Below, piece after piece: positions 1-8,791 of a stretch of 64,000 bases of DNA. A program made the translations under genes and the position numbers. The stretch's first letter is position 1. Every line of letters begins with the position of its first letter. The DNA comes from Streptomyces hyderabadensis (GTDB lineage Bacteria; Actinomycetota; Actinomycetes; Streptomycetales; Streptomycetaceae). The stretch is from assembly GCF_020404845.1 (NCBI RefSeq), contig NZ_JAIOJZ010000010.1, forward strand, positions 1-64,000, written 5' to 3'. The notes beneath the pieces were generated by a model. The model saw only the letters and a list, made by a program, of their open reading frames with translations, searched no databases and had not been told where the DNA came from.

Positions 1-13
1 GGGGGGGGGGGGG
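1..13. repeat. Run of 13 G residues at the window edge
   Basis: The window opens with an uninterrupted run of 13 guanines, 33 bases beyond the stop codon of the yebC-family gene. It may be a real G-tract in the intergenic region downstream of that gene or a sequencing or assembly length error. It overlaps no gene visible here. Confidence 0.6.
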
Positions 14-45
14 TCGGCGGTCGGCCCGCCGAGCCGGTACGCGGC

Positions 46-798
46 TTACGCGTCCACCTTCTCCATGATCTCGTCGCTCACGTCGAAGTTGGCGAAGACG
101 TTCTGCACGTCGTCGCTGTCCTCCAGGGCGTCGATCAGCCGGAAGATCTTCCGCGCGCCCTCCTCGTCCAGCTCGACCTGCATGGTCGGGACGAAGTTGG
201 CGTCCGCGGACTCGTAGTCGATGCCGGCCTCCTGGAGGGCGGTGCGGACCGCGACCAGGTCGGTGGCCTCGCTGAGCACCTCGAAGGACTCGCCGAGGTC
301 GTTGACCTCCTCCGCGCCCGCGTCCAGGACGGCGCCGAGGACGTCGTCCTCGCCCAGCTCGCCCTTGGGCACGATCACGACGCCCTTGCGGTTGAACAGG
401 TACGACACCGAACCCGGGTCGGCCATGGAGCCGCCGTTGCGGGTCATGGCGACGCGGACGTCGGAGGCGGCGCGGTTGCGGTTGTCGGTGAGGCACTCGA
501 TGAGCACCGCGACGCCGTTGGGGCCGTAACCCTCGTACATGATCGTCTCGTAGTCGGCGCCGCCGGCCTCCAGGCCCGCGCCGCGCTTGACCGCGGAGTC
601 GATGTTCTTGTTCGGGACCGACTGCTTCTTCGCCTTCTGGATGGCGTCGTACAGCGTCGGGTTGCCGTCGACGTCGGCACCACCCATGCGGGCCGCGACC
701 TCGATGTTCTTGATCAGCTTCGCGAAGAGCTTGCCGCGCTTGGCATCGATGACGGCCTTCTTGTGCTTCGTCGTGGCCCATTTAGAGTGGCCGGACAT
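46..798 (-). CDS. yebC: YebC/PmpR (TACO1) family protein
   Basis: This 250-residue protein has the usual family length. It begins with the diagnostic [14 protein letters not shown] stretch, followed by the conserved [14 protein letters not shown] region. Family members were long annotated as DNA-binding regulators; bacterial YebC is now linked to relief of ribosome stalling at proline runs, and mitochondrial TACO1 acts as a translation factor. The ATG at 798 has an AAGGAG ribosome binding site about 8 bases upstream. It is followed downstream by the G-run at the window edge, where ruvC would be expected in actinobacteria (inference). It lies 47 bases downstream of pdxT on the same strand, so it is probably cotranscribed with pdxST. 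Family assignment is secure; molecular role is inferred. Confidence 0.95.
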   Translation of the reverse strand: MSGHSKWATTKHKKAVIDAKRGKLFAKLIKNIEVAARMGGADVDGNPTLYDAIQKAKKQSVPNKNIDSAVKRGAGLEAGGADYETIMYEGYGPNGVAVLIECLTDNRNRAASDVRVAMTRNGGSMADPGSVSYLFNRKGVVIVPKGELGEDDVLGAVLDAGAEEVNDLGESFEVLSEATDLVAVRTALQEAGIDYESADANFVPTMQVELDEEGARKIFRLIDALEDSDDVQNVFANFDVSDEIMEKVDA

Positions 799-845
799 CT
801 GCCTGTCTCCTTCGCGTAACCCGTCTTTGTGCGAACGGAGGAATC

Positions 846-1454
846 CTACAAGGACTCCGCCGCCCGGTTCGCGCGCACCATGTCGGCGAAGAGCCGGTGC
901 ACCCGGTGGTCGCCGGTCAGCTCCGGGTGGAACGACGTGGCCAGCGCGTTGCCCTGGCGGACGGCGACGATGTGGCCGTCGTGCTCGGCGAGCACCTCGG
1001 CGGCGGCGCCCACGGACTCGACCCAGGGGGCGCGGATGAAGACGCCCTCCACGGGAGCGCCCTCGACGCCCTTGACGTCGACGGCGGCCTCGAAGGACTC
1101 GTTCTGCCGGCCGAAGGCGTTGCGGCGCACGATCATGTCGATGCCACCGATCGTCTCCTGCCCGGAGCGCGGATCGAGGATCTTGTCGGCCAGCATGATC
1201 ATGCCGGCGCAGGTGCCGTAGACGGGCATGCCGTCCCGCACGCGCGCGCGGAGGGGCTCCATCACGCCGAAGAGCACAGCGAGCTTGGAGATGGTGGTGG
1301 ACTCGCCGCCGGGGACGACCAGGCCGTCCACCTCGGCGAGTTCTTCGGGGCGCCTCACCGGCCTGGCCACGGCGTCGGCCACGGCCAGGGCGACGAGGTG
1401 CTCCCGTACGTCGCCCTGGAGGGCCAGGACGCCGATGACGGGGGTGTCACTCAT
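846..1454 (-). CDS. pdxT: Pyridoxal 5'-phosphate synthase glutaminase subunit PdxT
   Basis: PdxT hydrolyses glutamine and channels ammonia to PdxS in the DXP-independent pyridoxal phosphate pathway. The 202-residue length is typical. The class I glutaminase triad is visible: the nucleophile Cys82 in GTCAGM, and His176 and Glu178 in the FHPEL motif near the C-terminus. The oxyanion-type VPGGEST motif lies at about residue 47. It sits 12 bases downstream of pdxS, so the two subunits are co-expressed, as in other actinobacteria. No strong Shine-Dalgarno sequence precedes the ATG at 1454, suggesting translational coupling. Confidence 0.97.
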   Translation of the reverse strand: MSDTPVIGVLALQGDVREHLVALAVADAVARPVRRPEELAEVDGLVVPGGESTTISKLAVLFGVMEPLRARVRDGMPVYGTCAGMIMLADKILDPRSGQETIGGIDMIVRRNAFGRQNESFEAAVDVKGVEGAPVEGVFIRAPWVESVGAAAEVLAEHDGHIVAVRQGNALATSFHPELTGDHRVHRLFADMVRANRAAESL

Positions 1455-1466
1455 GGGTGGGGTGCC

Positions 1467-2378
1467 TTACCAGCCGCGGTTGGCGTAGCGCTCGGTCTCG
1501 GGGAGGGTGTCGCAGTTGATGCCGACCATGGCCTCGCCGAGGTTGCGGGACGCGTCCGCGATGATCTTCGGGTCGTCGTAGAAGGTGGTGGCCTTCACGA
1601 TGGCGGCGGCGCGCTTGGCCGGGTCGCCGGACTTGAAGATGCCGGAGCCGACGAAGACGCCCTCGGCGCCGAGCTGGCGCATCAGCGCGGCGTCGGCCGG
1701 GGTGGCGACGCCGCCCGCGGAGAACAGGACGACCGGCAGCCTGCCCAGCTCCGAGACCTCCTTGACCAGCTCGTAGGGGGCGCGCAGCTCCTTGGCGGCG
1801 GCGTACAGCTCGTTGTTGTCACAGCCGCGCAGGCGGGCGATCTCGTTCTTGATCTGGCGCAGGTGGCGGACGGCCTCGACGACGTTGCCGGTGCCGGCCT
1901 CGCCCTTGGAGCGGATCATCGCGGCGCCCTCGGCGATCCGGCGCAGGGCCTCGCCCAGGTTGGTGGCGCCGCACACGAAGGGGGTGGTGAAGGCGAACTT
2001 GTCGCTGTGGTTGACCTCGTCGGCCGGGGTGAGCACCTCGGACTCGTCGATGTAGTCGACGCCGAGGGACTGCAGGACCTGGGCCTCCACGAAGTGGCCG
2101 ATGCGGGACTTGGCCATCACCGGGATCGAGACGGCGTTGATGATGCCCTCGATCATGTCCGGGTCGGACATCCGGGCCACGCCGCCGTCCTTGCGGATGT
2201 CGGCCGGGACCCGCTCCAGGGCCATGACGGCCACGGCGCCCGCGTCCTCGGCGATCTTCGCCTGCTCCGGCGTGACGACGTCCATGATGACGCCGCCCTT
2301 GAGCTGCTCGGCCATGCCGCGCTTCACGCGGGCGGTGCCGGTCTCGGGTGCCTGGTTTTCGGAGAGCGTGCTGGACAC
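1467..2378 (-). CDS. pdxS: Pyridoxal 5'-phosphate synthase subunit PdxS
   Basis: PdxS is the (beta/alpha)8 synthase that makes pyridoxal phosphate from ribose 5-phosphate, glyceraldehyde 3-phosphate and the ammonia supplied by PdxT, as a dodecamer. The protein is 303 residues. The two catalytic lysines are recognisable as Lys90 in VMAKSRIGH and Lys158 in [10 protein letters not shown], and the family start GGVIMDV follows a short variable leader. I chose the GTG at 2378, preceded by a GCGAGG site, because upstream residues in the same frame are not family-like. It is the first gene of a pdxS-pdxT-yebC block and is separated by 118 bases from the LemA-like gene upstream. Confidence 0.97.
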   Translation of the reverse strand: MSSTLSENQAPETGTARVKRGMAEQLKGGVIMDVVTPEQAKIAEDAGAVAVMALERVPADIRKDGGVARMSDPDMIEGIINAVSIPVMAKSRIGHFVEAQVLQSLGVDYIDESEVLTPADEVNHSDKFAFTTPFVCGATNLGEALRRIAEGAAMIRSKGEAGTGNVVEAVRHLRQIKNEIARLRGCDNNELYAAAKELRAPYELVKEVSELGRLPVVLFSAGGVATPADAALMRQLGAEGVFVGSGIFKSGDPAKRAAAIVKATTFYDDPKIIADASRNLGEAMVGINCDTLPETERYANRGW

Positions 2379-2496
2379 GGGTACCTCGCTGAGGAGAAGG
2401 GGGTTTCTGCAGCAACGAGGAAACGTGAGGCGAGCAGGCCACAGCAAGGGCCAATGGGAAGGCGGTGGATCGTTTTCGTTCCCGGGCGCTACGGCG

Positions 2497-3039
2497 CTAA
2501 GCGGCCCGCTCCACCAGGGCGGCCGGCGACTCGTCGTCCATCTCGAAGGCGAGCGGGAAGGGCGCGTGCCCGGCGAGGCGGAACCAGCGGACCTTGCGGT
2601 GCTCGCGCAGTCTGCGGGCGGCTCCCACCGCGTCGTTGTGGAAGCGGCGGGCCATCGGCACCCGCCGCACGGCCTCGGCCAGTTCGTGGGCGGCGGCCTC
2701 TCCCCCGGGCGCCTCGCGCAGCGCGTCCACCTGCTGCGCGTCGGCGAACACGGCGCGCAGGGCCTGGCTCAGCTCGCTCTCGGCGACCTCCCGCAGCTCC
2801 TCCTCGGCCTGCCTCGCGGCGTGTGCGGCCTCGTACAGGACCATGGAGGCGGCCGGGTCGAGCACGCCGGAGGTGGCGAGTTCCTGGGCCACGGACGCCC
2901 GGCGCAGCAGCTGGGCGTCCAGGGCGGCCCGGGCGGCGTCGATCCGGGCGTGCAGCCGGTCCAGACGGCCCGCCGTCCAGCTGAGGTACAGGCCGACGGC
3001 GACGAGGACGACCAGGATCCAGATGAGGGTTGCGGTCAC
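2497..3039 (-). CDS. LemA-like membrane-anchored protein
   Basis: The 180-residue protein has one N-terminal membrane segment (about residues 3-20) followed by alpha-helical sequence rich in Ala, Glu and Arg. The C-terminal half carries a LemA-type signature: ARRFHNDAV, then an [14 protein letters not shown] stretch. LemA proteins are membrane-anchored helical bundles of uncertain function. I prefer the GTG at 3039; a TTG three codons earlier is possible. It lies between pimA and pdxS, the position where mycobacteria carry other small genes. The LemA relation is by motif only and the function is unknown. Confidence 0.75.
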   Translation of the reverse strand: MTATLIWILVVLVAVGLYLSWTAGRLDRLHARIDAARAALDAQLLRRASVAQELATSGVLDPAASMVLYEAAHAARQAEEELREVAESELSQALRAVFADAQQVDALREAPGGEAAAHELAEAVRRVPMARRFHNDAVGAARRLREHRKVRWFRLAGHAPFPLAFEMDDESPAALVERAA

Positions 3040-3332
3040 GGGCCGCAACCCTATCGGGGGGCCGGGCCGCCCCGGTGGGCCGCGTGCACGACGACGGTCC
3101 CCGCACGCCGGCGACCCGGTGCACGGCGGTGCCCTCCGTGCGGCACAGGAGACCCGGGGCCGGGTGCCGGACAGGCCACCGCGCCGCCGTCACCCGCGGC
3201 CCGGCCGCCGCCCGCCCGCCCGTCGGTGCCCGCGCCCGCCAGTGGCGACAGCCGGCGCGCGACAGGCCCGCGCCCCCGGTGCGACGGCTCGGCCGGTCCG
3301 CACTCGCCGGTGGCCGTACGCGCGCCGGCGGG

Positions 3333-4496
3333 TCAGTCCCTCGCCAGGCCGAAGCGGGCCCGCAGGCCCGTCGCCCGGTCGTCCGTCGCCACCGCCGCCG
3401 CTCCCGCGGTGACCGTCTCGTAGACGGACAGGATGTCCGCGCCGACGGTGGACCAGTCGAAGCGCCGTACGTGGGCACTGCCCCGCTCCCGCAGGGCGGC
3501 ACGCCGCTCCGGGTCGGCCAGCAGGCGTACGGCCGCCGCGGCCAGGGCATCGGCGTCCTCGTTGGGGAAGAGTTCGCCGGCCGCGCCCTGGTCGAGGACC
3601 TGGGCGAAGGCGTCCAGGTCGGAGGCGAGGACGGGGGCGCCGGCCGACATGGCCTCGACCAGGATGATGCCGAAGCTCTCGCCGCCGGTGTTGGGCGCCA
3701 CGTACAGGTCGACGCTGCGCAGGAGACGGGCCTTGTCCTCGTCGCTGATCATGCCGAGGAACTCCACGCGGGACCGCAGTTCCCTCGGCAGGCTCTCGAC
3801 CGCCTCCTCCTCGTCCCCGCGGCCCGCGACCAGGAGCCGGGTCTGCGGGCGGGCGGCGAGGATCCCGGGCAGCGCCCGCATGAGCACCGGCAGGCCCTTG
3901 CGGGGCTCGTCGATGCGCCCTATGAAGCCGATGGTGTCGCCCTGCCACTCGGGCTTGGGCTCCGCGTCGGCGAAGAAGTCGACGTCGACGCCGTTGGGGA
4001 TGACGACCGCGTCGCCGCCCAGGTGCTCGACCAGGGTGCGGCGGGCGTACTCGCTCACCGCGATCCGGGCGCTGATCTTCTCCAGGGCGGCCTGCAGGAT
4101 CGCGTACGCGGCGATCATCGCGCGGGAACGCGGGTTGGAGGTGTGGAAGGTGGCCACGATCGGGCCCTGCGCCGCCCAGCAGGTCAGCAGCCCCAGCGAG
4201 GGCGAGGTCGGCTCGTGGATGTGGATGACGTCGAAGCCGCCCTCGTGCAGCCAGCGCCGCACCCGGGCCGCCGACAGGAAGCCGAAGTTCAGCCGGGCCA
4301 CCGAGCCGTTGTACGGCACCGGCACCGCGCGGCCCGCGGAGACGACGTACGGGGGCAGCGGGGTGTCGTCGTCGGCCGGGGCGAGGACGGACACCTCGTG
4401 ACCGAGCCGGATGAAGTACTCGGCGAGGTCCCGGATGTGGAACTGGACGCCGCCCGGCACGTCCCAGGAGTACGGGCAGACGATGCCGATCCTCAC
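3333..4496 (-). CDS. pimA: GT4 glycosyltransferase, phosphatidylinositol mannosyltransferase PimA-like
   Basis: This 387-residue GT-B glycosyltransferase most likely transfers mannose from GDP-mannose to phosphatidylinositol on the cytoplasmic face of the membrane, the first step of PIM synthesis. It begins VRIGIVCPYSWDVPGGVQ, with the glycine-rich acceptor loop of PimA. Further GT4 features follow: HIHEPTSPSLGLL, the IGFIGRIDEPRKGL hinge, and GESFGIILVEAM with the sugar-nucleotide-binding acidic residues. The GTG start at 4496 overlaps the stop of the acyltransferase gene by 4 bases. Its place after pgsA and an acyltransferase is the same as in mycobacteria. The product in Streptomyces may be a simpler mannosylated phosphoinositide (inference). 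Confidence 0.92.
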   Translation of the reverse strand: MRIGIVCPYSWDVPGGVQFHIRDLAEYFIRLGHEVSVLAPADDDTPLPPYVVSAGRAVPVPYNGSVARLNFGFLSAARVRRWLHEGGFDVIHIHEPTSPSLGLLTCWAAQGPIVATFHTSNPRSRAMIAAYAILQAALEKISARIAVSEYARRTLVEHLGGDAVVIPNGVDVDFFADAEPKPEWQGDTIGFIGRIDEPRKGLPVLMRALPGILAARPQTRLLVAGRGDEEEAVESLPRELRSRVEFLGMISDEDKARLLRSVDLYVAPNTGGESFGIILVEAMSAGAPVLASDLDAFAQVLDQGAAGELFPNEDADALAAAAVRLLADPERRAALRERGSAHVRRFDWSTVGADILSVYETVTAGAAAVATDDRATGLRARFGLARD

Positions 4497-5422
4497 CGGT
4501 CGCCCCGCTCGCGGGCCCCGGGCGCCTTGGCCGGGTCGAGATCCTTGAGCCACAAGCGCTGCAGCATGTGCCAGTCCTCCGGGTGGTCGGCGATCCCCGT
4601 GGCGAAGGCATCGGCCAGCGCCTGTGTCATGACAGACGTCTTTTCCGCCCGGGTGCCTGACTCGGGCACCTCGACCGGCGGGTGCACCCGGCCCTGCATC
4701 ACCGGCGAGTCGTCGTACCAGAGCGTCACCGGCAGCAGCAGCGCGCCCGTCTGCTGGGCGAGCAGGGCGGGGCCGGCCGGCATCCGGGCCGTCTCGCCGA
4801 AGAAGTCGACCTCCACGCCGGACGCCGACAGGTCGCGGTCGGCGACCAGGCAGACCAGGCCGCCGTCGCGCAGCCGCCGGGCCAGGGTGCCGAAGGCGCT
4901 GCCGCCGCTGTGCGGCAGGACCTCCATGCCGAGGCCCTCGCGGTAGGCGACGAACCGGTCGTAGAGCGTCTCCGGCTTGAGGCGCTCGGCGACCGTGGTG
5001 AACGGGATGCCGAGCTTCGTGGTGACCCAGGCGCCCGCCAGGTCCCAGTTGGCCAGGTGCGGCAGGGCCAGTATCACGCCCTTGCCGGCGTCCATGCCGT
5101 CGGTGAGGTGGTGCAGGTCCTTCGGCGCGAAGCCGCCCTTGATCCGCTCGGTGCTCCACGCGGGGAGCCGGAAGGACTCCATCCAGTAGCGCAGGTACGA
5201 GCGCATGCCCGCGCGCGAGAGGGCGGCCAGCCGCTCCGGGCTCGCGCCGGGCACCACGCGCGCGTAGTTGCCCTCCAGGCGGCGCACCCCCGTGCCGCGC
5301 CGCTTCCAGGCGAGGTCGGCGACGGTGCGGCCCAGGCGCACGGCGGCGGGCTCGGGGAGCTTCTTCACGGTGGCCCAGCCGGCGCCGTACAGACCGTCGG
5401 TCAGCCGGTCCCGAGTGCTCAC
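4493..5422 (-). CDS. LpxL/HtrB-type acyltransferase (PIM acyltransferase-like)
   Basis: This 309-residue membrane-associated acyltransferase belongs to the lysophospholipid/lipid A acyltransferase superfamily. Its catalytic HX4D-like motif is HLANWD, followed by VADRD and the FFGETARMPAGPALLA substrate-binding segment. By position between phosphatidylinositol synthase and the mannosyltransferase it matches mycobacterial PatA, which acylates mannose of PIMs. The GTG at 5422 overlaps the upstream stop by 4 bases, and its own stop overlaps pimA by 4 bases, so the three genes are translationally coupled. The exact acceptor in this organism is inferred. Confidence 0.9.
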   Translation of the reverse strand: MSTRDRLTDGLYGAGWATVKKLPEPAAVRLGRTVADLAWKRRGTGVRRLEGNYARVVPGASPERLAALSRAGMRSYLRYWMESFRLPAWSTERIKGGFAPKDLHHLTDGMDAGKGVILALPHLANWDLAGAWVTTKLGIPFTTVAERLKPETLYDRFVAYREGLGMEVLPHSGGSAFGTLARRLRDGGLVCLVADRDLSASGVEVDFFGETARMPAGPALLAQQTGALLLPVTLWYDDSPVMQGRVHPPVEVPESGTRAEKTSVMTQALADAFATGIADHPEDWHMLQRLWLKDLDPAKAPGARERGDR

Positions 5423-6087
5423 TTCGCCGCCTCGGCGTCCTGGTTCTCCTGGGCGGCGGCATCCGCCTCGGCGGCCTCCCGGCGGACCGTGACGACCCGC
5501 TGGACCAGCGTGACCAGGCTGCCGACGGCGACGATCCACAGGGCGATCGGCAGCAGGTACTGGATGCCGGGCACGCCGAACTTGTGCAGTCCCGCGAATC
5601 CGGCGGCGACCAGCGAGATGACGAGGCGCTCGGCGCGCTCGACCAGCCCGTTGACGGCCACCGGCAGGCCGATCGCCTCGCCGCGCGCCTTGGTGTAGGA
5701 CACCACCTGACCGCTGGCCAGGCAGAAGATCGACACCGCGCACAGCACGTTGTCGTCGCCCGACCCGGCGTACCACAGGGCGAGGCCGCCGAAGATCGCG
5801 CCGTCGGCGACCCGGTCGAGGGTGGAGTCCAGGAACGCGCCCCAGCGGCTGGAGCGGCCCAGCTGGCGGGCCATGTTGCCGTCGACGAGGTCGGAGAAGA
5901 CGAAGAGCGTGATCACCACCGTGCCCCAGAAGAACTCACCCATGGGGTAGAAGACCAGCGCACCCGCGACCACACCGGCGGTGCCGATCAGCGTGACCGT
6001 GTCGGGGCTGACGCCCCGGCGGATGAGAAACGCGGCGAACGGTGTGAGGACACGCGTAAAAAATGCACGCGCGTACTTGTTCAGCAT
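5419..6087 (-). CDS. pgsA: CDP-alcohol phosphatidyltransferase, phosphatidylinositol phosphate synthase
   Basis: This integral membrane enzyme condenses CDP-diacylglycerol with inositol 1-phosphate, the first committed step to phosphatidylinositol. The CDP-alcohol phosphatidyltransferase motif D-x2-DG-x2-AR-x8-G-x3-D-x3-D is present as DLVDGNMARQLG followed by GAFLDSTLD. Several hydrophobic helices follow. I start it at MLNKYARAFF (222 residues), which aligns with the family N-terminus and has a GGGAAGG site close by. An in-frame ATG at 6144 would add 19 residues but lacks a ribosome binding site. It is the first gene of the pgsA-acyltransferase-pimA operon and is divergent from the EF-G2-like gene. 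Confidence 0.93.
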   Translation of the reverse strand: MLNKYARAFFTRVLTPFAAFLIRRGVSPDTVTLIGTAGVVAGALVFYPMGEFFWGTVVITLFVFSDLVDGNMARQLGRSSRWGAFLDSTLDRVADGAIFGGLALWYAGSGDDNVLCAVSIFCLASGQVVSYTKARGEAIGLPVAVNGLVERAERLVISLVAAGFAGLHKFGVPGIQYLLPIALWIVAVGSLVTLVQRVVTVRREAAEADAAAQENQDAEAAK

Positions 6088-6350
6088 GGCCTTCCCGACG
6101 GTCGGTGTGGCGCCGCGGCCCTTGCTGGCCACCGGCTGGCCCATCGTAGTCACGCGCGCGCGTGGGCGGTGGCCGGGCACCCTGCGCCCAGCGGCGCGGC
6201 AGGTGGGCGGCGGGATCGGGTCCTTCGTATGGACGCGGCGTGACGGGAGTGGAAAGCTCGAAGGACCGCGGGCGTCGCCGGAGCCGCCAGTGCACGCGGT
6301 CCCGCGTGTCCGCGCCCACAACGACCTCACCGTGCACGGGAGGCAAGGAC

Positions 6351-8549
6351 ATGGGCGACAAGGCACACACCCATCCCGGAGCCGCCGGAAGGGCAACGGC
6401 GGCCGACCACCCCGCGTCCGTACGGAACGTGGTGCTGGTCGGCCACTCCGGATCGGGCAAGACGACTCTGGTGGAAGCTCTCGCGCTGACGGCGGGAGCG
6501 GTGAACCGGGCGGGCCGCGTGGAGGACGGCGGCTGCGTCTCGGACTACGACGACATGGAGCACCGCCAGCAGCGCTCCGTACAGCTCTCCCTGGTGCCGG
6601 TCGAATGGGACGGCATCAAGATCAACCTCTTGGACACCCCCGGGTACGCCGACTTCGTCGGCGAACTGAGGGCCGGTCTGCGCGCGGCGGACGCGGCCCT
6701 CTTCGTCGTCTCGGCCTCCGACGGCGTGGACGGCGCGACCCGCATGCTCTGGGACGAGTGCGCCGCCGTCGGCATGCCGCGCGCCATCGTGATCACGCAC
6801 CTGGAGGCCGCGCGCTCGGACTTCGAGGAGATGACCCGGACCTGCGCGGAGGCCTTCGGCGGCGACGACCCCGACGCCGTACTGCCGCTGTACCTCCCGC
6901 TGCACGGGCCGCCCGCGCCCGACGGGCACGCGCCCGTCACCGGGCTGGTGGGGCTGCTGTCGCGCAAGCTCTTCGACTACGCCTCCGGCGAGCGGGTGGC
7001 CTCGGAGCCGGGCGAGGCCGACCTGCCGCAGCTCGACGAGGCCCGCTCCCTGCTGATCGAGGGGATCATCTCGGAGAGCGAGGACGAGACCCTCATGGAG
7101 CGCTACCTCGGCGGCGAGCAGGTCGACGTCAAGACGCTCGTCGAGGACCTGGAACGGGCCGTGGCCCGCGGGGTCTTCTTCCCCGTACTGGCCGCGGCCC
7201 CCGCCGCCGACGGCGCCCGCCAGGGACTGGGCACGGTCGAGCTGCTGGAGCTGATCACGCGCGGCTTCCCCACCCCCCTGGAGCGCGCGGCACCCCGGGT
7301 CACCACGCCCGAGGGCGCCGGGCGCGAGCTGCGCATGTGCGACCCCGAGGAGTCGCTGGTCGCGGAGGTCGTCAAGACGTCCTCGGACCCGTACGTCGGC
7401 CGGATCTCCATGGTCCGCGTCTTCTCCGGCACCCTGCGCGCCGACCAGACCGTGCACGTGTCCGGGCACGGGCTGACCGACCGCGGGCACGAGGACCACG
7501 ACGTCGACGAGCGGATCGGCGCCCTGTCGACACCGTTCGGCAAGCAGCAGCGGCCCGTCACGCACGTGATCGCGGGCGACCTCGGCTGCGTGGCCAAGCT
7601 GACCCGCGCGGAGACCGGGGACACCCTCTCGGCCAAGGAGGACCCGCTGCTGATGGCCCCCTGGGAGATGCCCGACCCGCTGCTGCCGCTGGCCATCGAG
7701 GCGCACAGCAAACCCGACGAGGACAAGCTCTCCCAGGGGCTGGCCCGGCTGGTCGCCGAGGACCCGACGATGCGCCTGGAGCACAACCAGGACACCCACC
7801 AGGTGGTCCTGTGGTGCCTGGGCGAGGCCCACGCCGACGTGGCCCTGGAACGGCTGCGCAGCCGCTACGGCGTCCAGGTCGACGTCGTACCGCACCGGGT
7901 CTCCCTGCGCGAGACCTTCGGCGGCCGGGCGGCCGGGCGCGGGCGGCACGTCAAGCAGTCCGGCGGACACGGCCAGTACGCCATCTGCGAGATCGAGGTG
8001 GAGCCGCTGCCGGGCGGCTCGGGCATCGAGTTCGTGGACAAGGTCGTCGGCGGCGCGGTGCCCCGGCAGTTCATCCCGTCGGTCGAGAAGGGCGTGCGCA
8101 CCCAGGCCGCCAAGGGCGTCGCCGCGGGCCATCCGCTGATCGACGTGCGGGTCACGCTGCTGGACGGCAAGGCGCACTCGGTGGACTCCTCCGACGCCGC
8201 GTTCCAGACGGCGGGCGCGCTGGCGCTCAGGGAGGCCGCTTCCGAGGCGAGGATCCACCTTCTGGAGCCGGTCGCCGAGGTGAGCGTGCTGGTCGGCGAC
8301 GACTACGTGGGCGCGGTGATGAGCGACCTGTCCGGACGGCGCGGCAAGGTACTCGGCACCGAGCAGACCAGCGGCGGCCGGACCCTGATCAGGGCCGAGG
8401 TGCCCGAGATCGAGATCGGCCGCTACGCCGTCGACCTGCGTTCCCTGTCGCACGGCACGGCCCGCTTCGACCGGCGCTACGCGCGGCACGAACCGATGCC
8501 GGCGCAGGTCGCGGACCGGCTGCGCGAGGAGGTGCGGGCGGCGTCCTAG
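6351..8549 (+). CDS. Elongation factor G-like GTPase (EF-G2 family)
   Basis: The protein (732 residues) has full EF-G architecture: G domain, domain II, and the III-IV-V set ending in the EF-G C-terminal domain. The P-loop GHSGSGKT is at residues 31-38 and the G3 motif DTPGY at 95-99. The G4 motif, normally NKxD, reads THLE at 149-152, so guanine recognition must differ. This is typical of the actinobacterial EF-G2 branch, whose mycobacterial member is reported not to act as a normal ribosome-dependent GTPase. The ATG at 6351 follows a GGGAGG site with 7-base spacing. It sits where the conserved HIT-pgsA neighbourhood would otherwise be continuous. Function is unknown beyond family. Confidence 0.93.
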   Translation: MGDKAHTHPGAAGRATAADHPASVRNVVLVGHSGSGKTTLVEALALTAGAVNRAGRVEDGGCVSDYDDMEHRQQRSVQLSLVPVEWDGIKINLLDTPGYADFVGELRAGLRAADAALFVVSASDGVDGATRMLWDECAAVGMPRAIVITHLEAARSDFEEMTRTCAEAFGGDDPDAVLPLYLPLHGPPAPDGHAPVTGLVGLLSRKLFDYASGERVASEPGEADLPQLDEARSLLIEGIISESEDETLMERYLGGEQVDVKTLVEDLERAVARGVFFPVLAAAPAADGARQGLGTVELLELITRGFPTPLERAAPRVTTPEGAGRELRMCDPEESLVAEVVKTSSDPYVGRISMVRVFSGTLRADQTVHVSGHGLTDRGHEDHDVDERIGALSTPFGKQQRPVTHVIAGDLGCVAKLTRAETGDTLSAKEDPLLMAPWEMPDPLLPLAIEAHSKPDEDKLSQGLARLVAEDPTMRLEHNQDTHQVVLWCLGEAHADVALERLRSRYGVQVDVVPHRVSLRETFGGRAAGRGRHVKQSGGHGQYAICEIEVEPLPGGSGIEFVDKVVGGAVPRQFIPSVEKGVRTQAAKGVAAGHPLIDVRVTLLDGKAHSVDSSDAAFQTAGALALREAASEARIHLLEPVAEVSVLVGDDYVGAVMSDLSGRRGKVLGTEQTSGGRTLIRAEVPEIEIGRYAVDLRSLSHGTARFDRRYARHEPMPAQVADRLREEVRAAS

Positions 8550-8791
8550 CGGAGCCCGGGCCTCCGGTGCGGCCTGCGGTGCGGGGCGCCCGCTCCCCCG
8601 CGCCGGAGGCCGCCCGCCCCGGCGTACGACGGCGCGCCCGGCGGCCAACCCGCGCGCGTGGGGGCGCCTTTGGCCGTCCCATGACGCGCGACGATGCCGA
8701 CGGATACGCTGATGACCAGATCAACAGGTGTGCGGGGCAGGCAAGTCGGGAAGGCCGCAGGAGCGACAGTGGTGGCGATCAGGGGGCGGGA

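Noticed and set aside
897..2984. 695-residue plus-strand frame across pdxT and pdxS
   Set aside because: It crosses two well-supported genes on the other strand and ends in an Arg/Pro-rich shadow.
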